Positions 22,040 to 32,003 of a stretch of DNA of 48,968 nt are shown in pieces. Source of the stretch: Ilumatobacteraceae bacterium (GTDB taxonomy: Bacteria; Actinomycetota; Acidimicrobiia; Acidimicrobiales; Ilumatobacteraceae); NCBI GenBank assembly GCA_009694565.1, contig SHUR01000003.1, forward strand, positions 1 to 48,968, written 5' to 3'. The translations under genes and the position numbers were made by a program. Below the pieces are notes generated by a model. The model was not told the DNA's origin. It made no database searches and worked only from the letters and a program-made list of their open reading frames with translations. Every line of letters starts with the position of its first letter. The stretch's first letter is position 1.

Positions 22040-23433
22040 CCGGCGGGACCTGGAAACACGCTCCCGGCTTTTATGTCGGTGACCGTCCTCAAGTTGTGAC
22101 ATCGCGTTTTCAATATGAAGACTCGTACACGCTCGAGCGTTACCTTGCCACTGATGGCTATAAAGGATTGCGTTCTGCACTAGCGCGTCCTGCAAGTGAA
22201 ATTCATGATGAAGTAAGGAACGCCACCGTTCTTGGGCGTGGCGGAGCTGGTTTTCCTGCAGGTAATAAATGGGGGCTCATGCCACAAGGTGTATGGCCTC
22301 GCTACCTCGTTGTCAATGGTGACGAAAGTGAGCCAGGCACTTACAAAGACCGCTTGTTAATGGAATGCGATCCTCATCAACTGATTGAAGGTTGTCTGAT
22401 CGCTTCGTATGCAGCTGGTTTGTCGCAATGCTTCCTTTACATACGTGGTGAAATGGCACTTGCTCAAGAACGAATTGCAGCAGCGCTCAACGAGGCATAT
22501 GCAGCCGGATATATCGGTAAAAACATTCTCGGTTCAAATTTCTCTGTTGACATCGTTCTTCACTGGGGTGCTGGTGCCTACGTGGTGGGTGAAGAGACTG
22601 CACTCATTGAAAGCCTTGAAGGCAATCGCGGCATGCCTCGCTTGAAGCCTCCATATTTCCCTGCAGCAAATGGCTTGTACGGACAACCAACTATTGTCAA
22701 CAATGTAGAGACTCTTGCCAACCTGCCTTGGTTGTTGAATAACGGAACTGCTGCATACACAGCAATTGGAACTGCTACTTCTCCTGGCACACGAATGGTT
22801 GCTGTTTCTGGTCATGTCAATCGCCCTGGCGTGTTTGAAATAATCAACGGCATCACAACATTCCGTGACCTGTTGTACGGAGACGAGTTCTGCCAAGGCA
22901 TTCGCAACGGAAACGATCTCAAAGCTTTTGTACCTGGTGGCGGTTCTGCTCCCTGGTTCACTCCCGATCAACTCGATCTTCCGTTCGAAGCGAGTCAAGT
23001 GGGACCTGCAGGTTCAATGCTTGGTTCTGGCGCCGTCATGGTGATGGACTCAACCACAGACATTCCGCGTGCAGCACTCACCCTTACTCGTTTCTATGCT
23101 CATGAATCGTGTGGAAAATGCACACCTTGTCGAGAAGGTGGAACATGGCTTGAGCGTATTTTGTCTCGGGTTGTTGATGGCAAAGGCACAGATGCTGACC
23201 TTGATCAACTCTTTGAAGTGGGCGAATCTATTTGTCCCGGCGCATTCCCTCATGCCTCAAACGAGAAACTCGGAATTGCTGCGGTGCCATTTCCGTATCG
23301 TATGAACACCATCTGTTTCGTTGGACCATCTGCGTACGCGCCGGTTCATTCGGCTCTGACCTTGTTCCGCAGTGAATTCGACGCGCGCATCGTGAAGCGC
23401 ACCATGATCAAAGTAACGGCGGTTTCGGAATGA
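22036..23433 (+). CDS. nuoF: Complex I subunit NuoF (NADH dehydrogenase, FMN)
   Basis: 465 residues. Binds NADH and FMN and holds [4Fe-4S] cluster N3. The FMN loop is GRGGAGFPAGNKW (67-79), followed by NGDESEPGTYKDR (about 95-107) for the nucleotide. The cluster ligands are Cys359, 362 and 365 (SCGKCTPCREGG) and Cys400 (SICPG). This confirms that the first complex is NADH-oxidising. ATGA overlap with nuoE. Confidence 0.97.
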   Translation: MTGGTWKHAPGFYVGDRPQVVTSRFQYEDSYTLERYLATDGYKGLRSALARPASEIHDEVRNATVLGRGGAGFPAGNKWGLMPQGVWPRYLVVNGDESEPGTYKDRLLMECDPHQLIEGCLIASYAAGLSQCFLYIRGEMALAQERIAAALNEAYAAGYIGKNILGSNFSVDIVLHWGAGAYVVGEETALIESLEGNRGMPRLKPPYFPAANGLYGQPTIVNNVETLANLPWLLNNGTAAYTAIGTATSPGTRMVAVSGHVNRPGVFEIINGITTFRDLLYGDEFCQGIRNGNDLKAFVPGGGSAPWFTPDQLDLPFEASQVGPAGSMLGSGAVMVMDSTTDIPRAALTLTRFYAHESCGKCTPCREGGTWLERILSRVVDGKGTDADLDQLFEVGESICPGAFPHASNEKLGIAAVPFPYRMNTICFVGPSAYAPVHSALTLFRSEFDARIVKRTMIKVTAVSE

Positions 23434-25796
23434 CCACTATTGACACCACCGACACGAACGACATGCCGCCTCAAGACCCGAACGCAGTGTCAATCACTAT
23501 TAATGGTCGTACCGTTTCAGCGCGTAAAGGCGATTTCATCATTGCGGCAGCAGACAGTATTGACGAATATATTCCACGTTTTTGCTATCACCCACGCATG
23601 AGCTCAGTCGGCATGTGCCGTCAGTGCATGGTTGAAGTAGAGGGGCCTCGTGGCCCCATGATGGTTGTCAGTTGTATGACTCCAGTTGCTGATGGGCAAA
23701 TCGTGCGCACAGATACGCCACAGGTGAAGCGTGCGCAAGAAGGCATGATCGAGCTACTGCTTGCGAATCACCCTCTTGACTGCCCAGTTTGTGACAAGGG
23801 TGGGGAGTGCCCATTGCAAGACCAGGCGTTCAGCCATGGTGCAGGCGAGAGTCGCTTTGTGGAAGAGAAGCGCCATTTTGAAAAGCCAATTCCAATCAGC
23901 GATTTGGTATTTCTTGATCGTGAACGCTGCATCTTGTGCGATCGCTGCACGCGTTTTGCTGATGAAGTAGCAGGCGATCCTCTTATCAGTTTCACTCAGC
24001 GTGGAAATAACACTCAAGTAATGACCTTCCCTGATGAACCGTTTGCTTCATACTTTTCTGGCAATACTGTGCAAATTTGTCCGGTGGGCGCGCTCACCGC
24101 ATCGCCGTACCGGTTCAAGGCTCGTCCGTGGGACCTTGAACAACGCGAAAGCACATGCACGACGTGTTCTGTTGGTTGTCGAACAGTTGTTCAGTCGAGC
24201 CGTGATGAACTGTTGCGCTACCAAGGTGTCGATAGTGATCCGGTGAACTGGGGTTGGTTGTGTGACAAGGGACGTTTCAACTTCCAGTCAACGAATTCAG
24301 ACGATCGCCTCTCAACTCCGCAAATCAAGTCGGGTGACTCCTTTGTTGCATCGTCATGGTCTGATGCTCTTGACTCGGTTGCTCGTGTAATCCGTCATTC
24401 GCGGGAAGGGTCAGTAGCAATTCTTGGTGGTGCTCGCGGAACAAACGAAGACGCATTCATGTGGGGTGCTCTGGCTGATGCAGCTGGAATCACAATGCGC
24501 GACGCTAATCTTGACGACGGACTTCCAGCATCTATTTTCTCGTATCCACAAGCGACAATTGATTCTGCATGTGCCGGTGGCACCGTGATTCTTTTGGCTC
24601 CAGACATCAAGGAAGAACTTCCAGTGTTGTATCTGCGACTTCGTGATGCGGTCCAGAAGAAGAGGATTCGTCTCATTGAGATTTCATCTCACGAAACTGG
24701 TCTGACAAAGTACGCATGGAAATCAATCCGCGCTGAGTCGGGAACTGCTGCTGCTGCTGTCCCTGGGCTTCTTGCACAAGCAGATGTTTCTGCACAACTT
24801 GCATCTGGCCCAGTAGTCGTTGTTACTGGTCGTCCAAACCTTGCAGAATCAGCATCACACACGATGGACGCTCTCTCTGGAGTTCTTGCGGTTGCGCCAT
24901 CAGCAAGTGTATTGCCGGTCCTGCGTCGCGGAAATGTCCGAGGCGCACTGTCGCTTGGACTTGCGCCACTAAATGGCAATGACGCTGCAACCATTCTTGA
25001 AGCATCAGCGAAGGGCGATGTTGATTGCCTCATCCTTCTTGGCGCAGACCCACTCTCTGATGTTGCTGACGTTGATCTTGCTCGTCGAGGAATCGCGGGA
25101 GCCAAGTTTATAGTTGCCATTGATACCTTTCTCACAGATAGTGCGTCACATGCAGATGTTGTATTGCCGGCAGCTGCCTATGGTGAAAAAGATGGCACCA
25201 CGATGAATCTTGAGGGCCGAGTAACTTCTGTCGTGCAAAAAATTACTCCTCACGGAACATCACGGGCAGACTGGATGATTGCAGTCGAACTCCTGACACT
25301 TCTTGGTCACGAATCAAACTTCACCACATTGTCAGACATTCAACGTGCGATGTCTGCTGCAGTTCCCGGTTTCGGAAGCACCACTACTGCGGTAGCGATC
25401 AAGCGCGACGGAGTCGTCGTATCTGTGACTCAGCGAAGTCCTGAGTCAGCTGCGACAAGTGTTGCTCCACCTCGCAACTCCTATGAATTTCGCCTTGATC
25501 TCAGTCGTAAGTTGTTCGACCGCGCGATCGGCACGATAACGAGTCCGTCGCTCGCTAACTTGGCGGCCGAAGCGAACATCTTTATTCACCCACTTGATCT
25601 TGATCGTGTGGGTGCTGCTGAAGGAACAAATGTGCGAGTTTCGAATTCGCACAGTTCCATTGTTCTGCCAGTCCGTGGGTCATTCTCGATACCTCGCGGA
25701 ACAGCATGGGTGCCGTTCAATCAGATCGGCGCTGATGTGCGCGAACTCGTTCGTCGCAATGAATCAATCATTGACGTCAGAATTGAATCAATGTGA
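23430..25796 (+). CDS. nuoG: Complex I subunit NuoG (NADH module)
   Basis: 788 residues. [2Fe-2S] cluster N1b: Cys52, 63, 66 and 82. [4Fe-4S] N5: His114 with Cys118, 121 and 127. N4: Cys167, 170, 173 and 217. Cys243, 246, 250 and 278 (TCTTCSVGC ... WLCDKGRF) give the off-pathway cluster N7, which only some bacteria keep. The rest is a molybdopterin-oxidoreductase-like domain without cofactor. All ligands are intact. ATGA overlap with nuoF. Confidence 0.96.
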   Translation: MTTIDTTDTNDMPPQDPNAVSITINGRTVSARKGDFIIAAADSIDEYIPRFCYHPRMSSVGMCRQCMVEVEGPRGPMMVVSCMTPVADGQIVRTDTPQVKRAQEGMIELLLANHPLDCPVCDKGGECPLQDQAFSHGAGESRFVEEKRHFEKPIPISDLVFLDRERCILCDRCTRFADEVAGDPLISFTQRGNNTQVMTFPDEPFASYFSGNTVQICPVGALTASPYRFKARPWDLEQRESTCTTCSVGCRTVVQSSRDELLRYQGVDSDPVNWGWLCDKGRFNFQSTNSDDRLSTPQIKSGDSFVASSWSDALDSVARVIRHSREGSVAILGGARGTNEDAFMWGALADAAGITMRDANLDDGLPASIFSYPQATIDSACAGGTVILLAPDIKEELPVLYLRLRDAVQKKRIRLIEISSHETGLTKYAWKSIRAESGTAAAAVPGLLAQADVSAQLASGPVVVVTGRPNLAESASHTMDALSGVLAVAPSASVLPVLRRGNVRGALSLGLAPLNGNDAATILEASAKGDVDCLILLGADPLSDVADVDLARRGIAGAKFIVAIDTFLTDSASHADVVLPAAAYGEKDGTTMNLEGRVTSVVQKITPHGTSRADWMIAVELLTLLGHESNFTTLSDIQRAMSAAVPGFGSTTTAVAIKRDGVVVSVTQRSPESAATSVAPPRNSYEFRLDLSRKLFDRAIGTITSPSLANLAAEANIFIHPLDLDRVGAAEGTNVRVSNSHSSIVLPVRGSFSIPRGTAWVPFNQIGADVRELVRRNESIIDVRIESM

Positions 25797-27022
25797 GTTC
25801 AGTAATTTTCGCCATTGATCCTATGTTGGAAGGCAATGTCCTCTGGACGCCATTACTCATAGTCCTTGTGAAAGTACTTCTCGTTTTTGTCGTTGGCTTG
25901 GTCGCAACAATGTTAATGGTGTGGTTCGAACGCAAGGTCATCGCTGGCATGCAGAACCGAGTCGGCCCAAACAAGGCAGGTCCCTGGGGAATCTTGCAAA
26001 CTCTGGCAGACGGAATCAAGTTGTTCTTCAAAGAAGATCTCATTCCTGAACGTTCTGATCGATTCATGTTTCGCTTGGCTCCATACCTTGCCTTGGTCCC
26101 GGCGTTTCTCGCCTTTGCAATCATTCCTCTTGGTGGAGATTTTCGTGATGGCAAGGGCGGGCTCGTCACCTTGTTCGGACATCAAACTCGACTGCAACTA
26201 GCAGACCCACCCGTCGGAGTCCTGTTTGCATTAGCGATTTCTTCTATCGCTGTGTACGGAATCATGTTGGCTGGCTGGTCGAGCGGTTCAAAGTACCCGT
26301 TGCTTGGAGCTGTTCGCGCATCGGCCCAGATGGTTTCCTACGAAGCAGCTCTTGGCTTGTCTCTTGGTGCAGTGCTGTTGGTTTCTGGAACTCTGTCAAC
26401 TGCAGGCATCGTCAACATGCAATCGTCTATTGGAAACTGGAACATAGTGGCAACGGGATTCGTACCGTTCGTCATATTCCTCATCGCCGCTACTGCAGAA
26501 TTGAATCGACCACCGTTTGACTTGGTGGAAGCCGAACAAGAACTTGTTGGCGGATTCAACACTGAATATTCGTCAATTCGGTTTGCGCTGTTCTTTTTGG
26601 CTGAATTCATGAACACGGTCACAATGTCTGCGCTCATAGTGACTCTGTTCTTTGGTGGTCCTCAACCCATTTCTATAGGAAGTACAACTCTAGATATTCC
26701 GTTTATTCCGAACGCAATTGAGGGTACGGTCTGGCTTCTTCTCAAAGTGCTTGTCTTTTTATATATGTACGTATGGTTCCGCGCAACTCTTCCTCGCTTC
26801 CGTTACGACCAACTCATGGACCTCGGTTGGAAGATTCTGATTCCTGGTTCTCTTGGTTGGTTCATGTTGCTTGCTGCACAACGTGTTGGCCGCGATGCCG
26901 GATGGGATCAAATTGTGGTCACCTCGGTGACGGCACTTGTTTTGATTGGTGGATACGGATTACTGCTGGCTGCGCAACGCGTCAGTCGTGTTAATCGCGA
27001 GAAGGATGGAGCGAGCTTCTAA
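25793..27022 (+). CDS. nuoH: Complex I subunit NuoH (first cluster)
   Basis: 409 residues with about eight membrane helices; links the peripheral arm to the membrane arm and forms the quinone entry. Typical segments: [25 protein letters not shown] (split here by positions about 42-66), [17 protein letters not shown] and [21 protein letters not shown] with the acidic residues of the quinone channel. GTG start overlapping the nuoG stop. The N-terminus and C-terminus are a little longer than in the second-cluster NuoH (353 residues). Confidence 0.96.
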   Translation: MSSVIFAIDPMLEGNVLWTPLLIVLVKVLLVFVVGLVATMLMVWFERKVIAGMQNRVGPNKAGPWGILQTLADGIKLFFKEDLIPERSDRFMFRLAPYLALVPAFLAFAIIPLGGDFRDGKGGLVTLFGHQTRLQLADPPVGVLFALAISSIAVYGIMLAGWSSGSKYPLLGAVRASAQMVSYEAALGLSLGAVLLVSGTLSTAGIVNMQSSIGNWNIVATGFVPFVIFLIAATAELNRPPFDLVEAEQELVGGFNTEYSSIRFALFFLAEFMNTVTMSALIVTLFFGGPQPISIGSTTLDIPFIPNAIEGTVWLLLKVLVFLYMYVWFRATLPRFRYDQLMDLGWKILIPGSLGWFMLLAAQRVGRDAGWDQIVVTSVTALVLIGGYGLLLAAQRVSRVNREKDGASF

Positions 27023-27675
27023 TGGGCTACTTCGGAGGATTTCTCGTCACCATGCGTCAGCATGGTGCGCGTAACAAGGTCACAACTGAATATTCAGGTG
27101 GCCGTGTATTTCGTCGGAAACACAACGACACCAAAGACGAAAAGATTGCCAAGCCAGAGCGCATGCACGGACGTCACGTTCTTAATCGTTATGAAGACGG
27201 AATGGAAAAGTGCATCGGTTGTGAACTCTGCGCTGGTGTGTGTCCTGCAAAGTGCATTTATGTGCGCGGAGCTGACAATAACCCCGACAATCCAACGTCT
27301 CCGGGTGAGCGCTTCGGTTTCATCTATGAAATTAACTATCTGCGCTGCATCCATTGTGATTTGTGCGTCGAGGCCTGCCCGACAGAAGCTATTACTGAGA
27401 CCAAGTTATTTGAGTTCTCATTTACAAATCGCCAAGATGCGATTTATACGAAGTCCGAATTACTTGTCGACAACCATGGCTTGCCGCAGCACCTTCCTTG
27501 GGAAGACTGGCGCCCAGGCGAAGACCAAAATACATCTGGTTGGATGCGCGCCACTGCGTCTGCCGGTAGTGAAGATTTTGTTGGTGTTGTGTCATGGGGT
27601 GGGGAACTTGGATACGGCGTTCGTCCTGCAGAACCTACGCAAAACATCAGTGATGAATCTGACTTGGAGAAGTGA
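27022..27675 (+). CDS. nuoI: Complex I subunit NuoI (first cluster)
   Basis: 217 residues. Carries clusters N6a and N6b: Cys64, 67, 70 and 74 ([12 protein letters not shown]) and Cys109, 112, 115 and 119 ([12 protein letters not shown]), with an additional Cys78 after the first motif. The N-terminal helix region docks at the membrane; the C-terminal tail after residue 150 is longer than in E. coli and is polar. TAATG overlap with nuoH. Confidence 0.96.
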   Translation: MGYFGGFLVTMRQHGARNKVTTEYSGGRVFRRKHNDTKDEKIAKPERMHGRHVLNRYEDGMEKCIGCELCAGVCPAKCIYVRGADNNPDNPTSPGERFGFIYEINYLRCIHCDLCVEACPTEAITETKLFEFSFTNRQDAIYTKSELLVDNHGLPQHLPWEDWRPGEDQNTSGWMRATASAGSEDFVGVVSWGGELGYGVRPAEPTQNISDESDLEK

Positions 27676-28214
27676 TGGAGCTCTTTGTCTTTGTTGTCGC
27701 TGCAGCAATGGTTCTTGCTGGTGCGTTAGGGGTCGTTACCCGGTCTAACCCCGTGCATGCCGCCATGAGCCTTGTTCTGACTCTGTTTGGCATTGCTGTG
27801 ATGTTTGTTTCACACAACGCGCACTTTTTGGCAGCAGTTCAAGTGATTGTCTATGCCGGAGCAATTGTAGTTCTGTTCTTGTTCGTCATTATGTTGCTTG
27901 GCGTCGACAAGGCAGAAGATCTCAGTGTTGAACCAATTACTAACCAACGCCCACTCGCCGCAATTATCGGAGTGGGTATCAGTGCCATTGTGATCGCCGC
28001 AATTATTTCATCTCGGGCAGGGCTCGGAGCCTCGGGGGAAGGCGTCAATGAGACCACTATCGATTCTCCTGATGCAAATATTCGCCAGTTGGCGCGAGTG
28101 ATTTTCAGTGACAACGTGTTTGCTTTTGAAATCACGTCAGTTCTTTTGTTGGTTGCGGTTGTTGGCACGGTCGTAATGGCACGTAAAAATAAGTCTGTAG
28201 GAATCGGGAAATGA
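27675..28214 (+). CDS. nuoJ: Complex I subunit NuoJ (first cluster)
   Basis: 179 residues with five membrane helices. The third helix, [20 protein letters not shown] (about 57-76), includes the conserved YAGAI-VLF motif and pi-bulge region that changes during the redox cycle. ATG 27675 overlaps the nuoI stop (TGATG); a GTG one codon earlier is less likely. ATGA overlap with nuoK follows. Confidence 0.95.
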   Translation: MELFVFVVAAAMVLAGALGVVTRSNPVHAAMSLVLTLFGIAVMFVSHNAHFLAAVQVIVYAGAIVVLFLFVIMLLGVDKAEDLSVEPITNQRPLAAIIGVGISAIVIAAIISSRAGLGASGEGVNETTIDSPDANIRQLARVIFSDNVFAFEITSVLLLVAVVGTVVMARKNKSVGIGK

Positions 28215-28537
28215 ATATCATTCTTTCTGTTGTGCAGCCCACGTCGACGTGGTACCTCATTTTGTCCGCAGTGTTGTTTGGTATCGGCACCATCGGAGTC
28301 ATGGTGCGTCGCAACCCTCTCATTATGTTTATGTGCATTGAATTGATGCTGAACGCTGTGAACCTCTCATTCGTCGCTCTATCCAGCCAAATTGCCGACA
28401 TTGATGGCCAAGTCGCGGTATTTTTCGTTCTCGTTGTTGCTGCCGCTGAAGTAGTAGTTGGACTTGGCATCATCGTGTCCATCATGCGACGACGCACCAC
28501 TTTGACTGTCGACGATATGTCAGGACTGAAGGGGTAG
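28211..28537 (+). CDS. nuoK: Complex I subunit NuoK (first cluster)
   Basis: 108 residues, three helices. The conserved glutamates of the proton path are present: one in the [11 protein letters not shown] segment and one in [13 protein letters not shown]. The gene overlaps nuoJ by four bases. N-terminus about eight residues longer than the second-cluster copy. Confidence 0.95.
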   Translation: MNIILSVVQPTSTWYLILSAVLFGIGTIGVMVRRNPLIMFMCIELMLNAVNLSFVALSSQIADIDGQVAVFFVLVVAAAEVVVGLGIIVSIMRRRTTLTVDDMSGLKG

Positions 28538-28542
28538 TTGCC

Positions 28543-30453
28543 ATGTTGGATCTTGTTTGGCTTGTTCCAGCACTGCCATTAGCGGGCTTTTTATTGATTC
28601 TCTTGTTCGGCCGGGTTCTTGGCGAACCAGGTGCCGGAATACTGGCAACAGCGATGACCGCATCCTCTTTTGTTGTAGTGGTTGGCGTATACCTCGACCT
28701 TTTGTCACGTACTGCAGAAGAGCGCCATCACGTCGTCACATTGTTCTCGTGGTTGCCTGTCGGTTCACTGCATGTTGACATGGCTTTCCTCGCAGACCCA
28801 TTGAGCATCACGATGGCGCTCTTTGTCACGGGAATCGGATCTCTCATTCACTTGTACGCAATCGGCTATATGCATGGCGATCCGAAGTTTTCGAAGTTTT
28901 TCCTGTATCTCAACCTTTTTGTTTTCTCCATGTTGATGCTTGTTCTTGGTGAAAACCTTCTCGTTACCTTCCTTGGTTGGGAAGGTGTAGGTGCATGCTC
29001 GTACTTTCTTATCTCTTTCTGGCATACGCGCGACTCTGCAGCAACTGCTGGCAAGAAAGCATTCGTGACCAACAGAGTCGGCGACTGGGGAATGATGGTC
29101 GCGATGTTCCTTGCATTCTCTGCAGTTGGAACATTGTCATATGAAGGTATCAACGCTGCTGCAGAGGGCGGGAAAATCGCTGCTGTAACTGCTACTGGAA
29201 TAGCCATGATGTTGTTTGTCGGTGCATGTGGCAAGAGCGCACAGTTGCCACTGTACATATGGTTGCCCGACGCAATGGAAGGCCCCACTCCGGTTTCAGC
29301 TTTGATTCACGCAGCCACCATGGTGACATCCGGAGTGTTCCTTCTCACGCGTATGTCACCAGTCCTTCACGCGTCGTATCCGTGGGTGGGTGATGTAATT
29401 GCTACTGTTGGAGCTCTTACCGCACTGTTCGCAGCGACTATTGCAGTAGCTCAAACCGATATCAAAAAGGTCTTGGCATATTCCACCGTCTCGCAACTAG
29501 GTTTTATGTTCCTCGCCATCGGTTCCGGTGCGTACGTTGCAGCAATTTTCCATATGGTGACACACGCATTTTTCAAGGCTCTCTTGTTCCTTGGCTCCGG
29601 ATCCGTAATCCATGGCATGCATCATGAACAAGACATGCGCAAGATGGGTGCTCTTCGCAAGTTGATGCCAATCACCGGATTTACCTTCATTATTGGTTGG
29701 TTGGCTATTGCAGGAATCCCACCATTCGCAGGTTTCTGGTCGAAGGATGAAATTCTCCTCGCAGCGTTTGCAAACAATCGTCTTCTCTGGCTCATCGGAG
29801 TCGTCACTGCACTCTTGACCGCGTACTACATGACTCGCCAAGTCATCATGGTTTTCTTCGGTGAAGCACGTTGGCATGATCACGCAGAAGAGAATGGTGC
29901 CCATGGCGACCACACGCCACATGAAAGCCCATGGACGATGGTGACACCACTCGTCGTCCTTGCGGGTTTGTCGATTGTTGGTGGGGCGCTTCAGTTGCCG
30001 TTCTCACACAGCACAAAGTTCCTCGAGCATTGGCTTGAACCAGTGATTCATGATTCAGAGGTGTCTATCTCTGGCACCTGGGCCTATAGCAACAAGTGGT
30101 TGCTATTAGTAGTCGCAATTCTGATTGCTGTAAGTGGAGTTGTTGCATCAATAGCGGTGTATGCCAAAGGCAAGTTCAAGATTATTGAACCAAAAATACT
30201 TGCCGATGCGTGGCGATACGACTCTGCTGTGTCTGCAATAGTCGGTGGTCCTGGGCGCGCAGCCTTTAGCAGCGTTGCTGCGTTCGATGCCAAAGTCGTT
30301 GACGGTGCAGTGAATGGAATTGGTATCGAAGTTCGTGCTGCTAGTGGCCTCTTGCGCAAAATACAGAGTGGACTTGTTCGCACGTATGCATTTGTTATCG
30401 GTCTTGGTGCAGTGGTGCTGCTCGGTTGGTTCCTTCTGAGAGGAATTCTCTAA
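28543..30453 (+). CDS. nuoL: Complex I antiporter-like subunit NuoL (first cluster)
   Basis: 636 residues, usual length. The antiporter core has WLPDAMEGPTPVSALIHAAT (about 240-259) and the downstream HAFFKALLFLGSG helix; the C-terminus carries the long lateral helix region. A short His-rich loop (WHDHAEENGAHGDHTPHE, about 445-462) is present. Near the end a single VVDGAVNGIG motif stands before the last helix. Five bases separate it from nuoK; its stop overlaps the nuoM start. Confidence 0.96.
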   Translation: MLDLVWLVPALPLAGFLLILLFGRVLGEPGAGILATAMTASSFVVVVGVYLDLLSRTAEERHHVVTLFSWLPVGSLHVDMAFLADPLSITMALFVTGIGSLIHLYAIGYMHGDPKFSKFFLYLNLFVFSMLMLVLGENLLVTFLGWEGVGACSYFLISFWHTRDSAATAGKKAFVTNRVGDWGMMVAMFLAFSAVGTLSYEGINAAAEGGKIAAVTATGIAMMLFVGACGKSAQLPLYIWLPDAMEGPTPVSALIHAATMVTSGVFLLTRMSPVLHASYPWVGDVIATVGALTALFAATIAVAQTDIKKVLAYSTVSQLGFMFLAIGSGAYVAAIFHMVTHAFFKALLFLGSGSVIHGMHHEQDMRKMGALRKLMPITGFTFIIGWLAIAGIPPFAGFWSKDEILLAAFANNRLLWLIGVVTALLTAYYMTRQVIMVFFGEARWHDHAEENGAHGDHTPHESPWTMVTPLVVLAGLSIVGGALQLPFSHSTKFLEHWLEPVIHDSEVSISGTWAYSNKWLLLVVAILIAVSGVVASIAVYAKGKFKIIEPKILADAWRYDSAVSAIVGGPGRAAFSSVAAFDAKVVDGAVNGIGIEVRAASGLLRKIQSGLVRTYAFVIGLGAVVLLGWFLLRGIL

Positions 30454-32003
30454 TGCATGCTTCTTTCCCAATTCTGTCGGCGCTTGTCCTACTGCCGATT
30501 CTCGGTGCAGTTCTCATCACAATCATCAGCAATAAGCATCTCGAGTTTGTGAAACTCATCGCGATGCTTTTCAGCGTCGGTGTTGGTGGCATGTCAATTT
30601 GGCTATTGGCCTCTTTCCATTCTCATGATTCTGGATTCCAGTTTGTTTCTCAACATGAATGGGTGACGTCGTGGGGAATCTCGTGGCATCTGGGTGTTGA
30701 CGGGGTTTCTTTATTCCTTGTCGTTCTCACCGGAATCCTTTTTCCACTAGTCATTCTCGGTGTTGATCCACATCACGATCACAAGCGCTACCTGGCATGG
30801 TTGTTGTTGCTTGAAGCAGGTGTGATGGGTAGCTTCCTCAGTCTCGATCTCTTCTTGTTCTTCATCTTTTTTGAAATTGTTCTTGTGCCGATGTATTTCC
30901 TCATTGGTGGATGGGGATACGACAAGCGCGTCTACGCGGCCACAAAGTTCTTTTTGTACACAATGCTCGGGTCCGCGTTCATGCTTGTTGGCATCATTGC
31001 CACGGCGGTGATTGCACGACGCGACATTGGATACCTCACTTTTGACTTGGTCACCCTTGCTGAGCAAGCAAGTTTTGCTACCAATACTGGTCGTTGGCTG
31101 TTCGTGTCATTTGCCATTGCGTTTGCTGTGAAGGTGCCCATCTTCCCGCTGCACACATGGTTGCCTGATGCACATACACAAGCACCAACGGGTGGCTCAG
31201 TCATCTTGGCTGGTGTGTTGTTGAAGATGGGAACGTACGGGTTTCTTCGATTTGGTTTGTACTTGTTCCCATCTGCAGCTGTATGGGCAAAACCGGTGCT
31301 GCTAACACTTGCAGTTATCGGAATCATCTATGGCGCTATCGCTGCCACTATGCAGACTGACCTAAAGCGTCTTGTTGCATATTCATCTGTTGCTCACCTC
31401 GGTTTTATTGTCCTTGGTATTTTTGCCATCACCTCACAATCGCTCACGGGCAGTGTGATGCAAATGGTGAACCACGGTGTTTCTACTGGCGCGTTGTTCT
31501 TGTTGGTCGGAATGATTTACGAACGTCGCCATACCCGTGAAATCGCTGAGTTACGCGGTATTCAATCCGTTGCTCCAATATTCTCGGCGGCATTCATGAT
31601 TGTGATGTTGAGTTCAATTGGCGTGCCAGGACTCAACGGATTTGCCGGAGAGTTTTTGATACTGATTGGTTCATTTCAGTCCGCAAGGTGGTGGACCATT
31701 GTTGCTGCAACCGGCGTCATTCTTGCTGCGCTGTATTTGTTGTGGGCATACCAGCGCGTATTTCACGGTGAACCAGATGAAGCGAATTCAAGTTTCGCTG
31801 AAATGACTTTGCGTGAAGGTGCGCTACTCATGGTGTTTATCGGGCTCATCGGATTCACTGGTCTGTATCCAAAGCCAATGCTTGAGCGAATCGAGCCAAG
31901 CGTCGACAAGTTGGTGGAACATGTTGTCTCGCATAGTGATTACAGAACGCCGACCACACCCAATATTGTGGTGGAGCCTCATGGAGAAAAGGCAGGCGAG
32001 TGA
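30453..32003 (+). CDS. nuoM: Complex I antiporter-like subunit NuoM (first cluster)
   Basis: 516 residues with 14 expected helices. Typical motifs: FEIVLVPMYFLIGGWG (about 141-156) with the key glutamate, and PLHTWLPDAHTQAPTGGSVI (about 232-251). ATG 30453 overlaps the nuoL stop (TAATG); an upstream GTG-type start at 30426 lies within nuoL and is rejected. It pumps protons in the membrane arm between NuoN and NuoL. Confidence 0.96.
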   Translation: MHASFPILSALVLLPILGAVLITIISNKHLEFVKLIAMLFSVGVGGMSIWLLASFHSHDSGFQFVSQHEWVTSWGISWHLGVDGVSLFLVVLTGILFPLVILGVDPHHDHKRYLAWLLLLEAGVMGSFLSLDLFLFFIFFEIVLVPMYFLIGGWGYDKRVYAATKFFLYTMLGSAFMLVGIIATAVIARRDIGYLTFDLVTLAEQASFATNTGRWLFVSFAIAFAVKVPIFPLHTWLPDAHTQAPTGGSVILAGVLLKMGTYGFLRFGLYLFPSAAVWAKPVLLTLAVIGIIYGAIAATMQTDLKRLVAYSSVAHLGFIVLGIFAITSQSLTGSVMQMVNHGVSTGALFLLVGMIYERRHTREIAELRGIQSVAPIFSAAFMIVMLSSIGVPGLNGFAGEFLILIGSFQSARWWTIVAATGVILAALYLLWAYQRVFHGEPDEANSSFAEMTLREGALLMVFIGLIGFTGLYPKPMLERIEPSVDKLVEHVVSHSDYRTPTTPNIVVEPHGEKAGE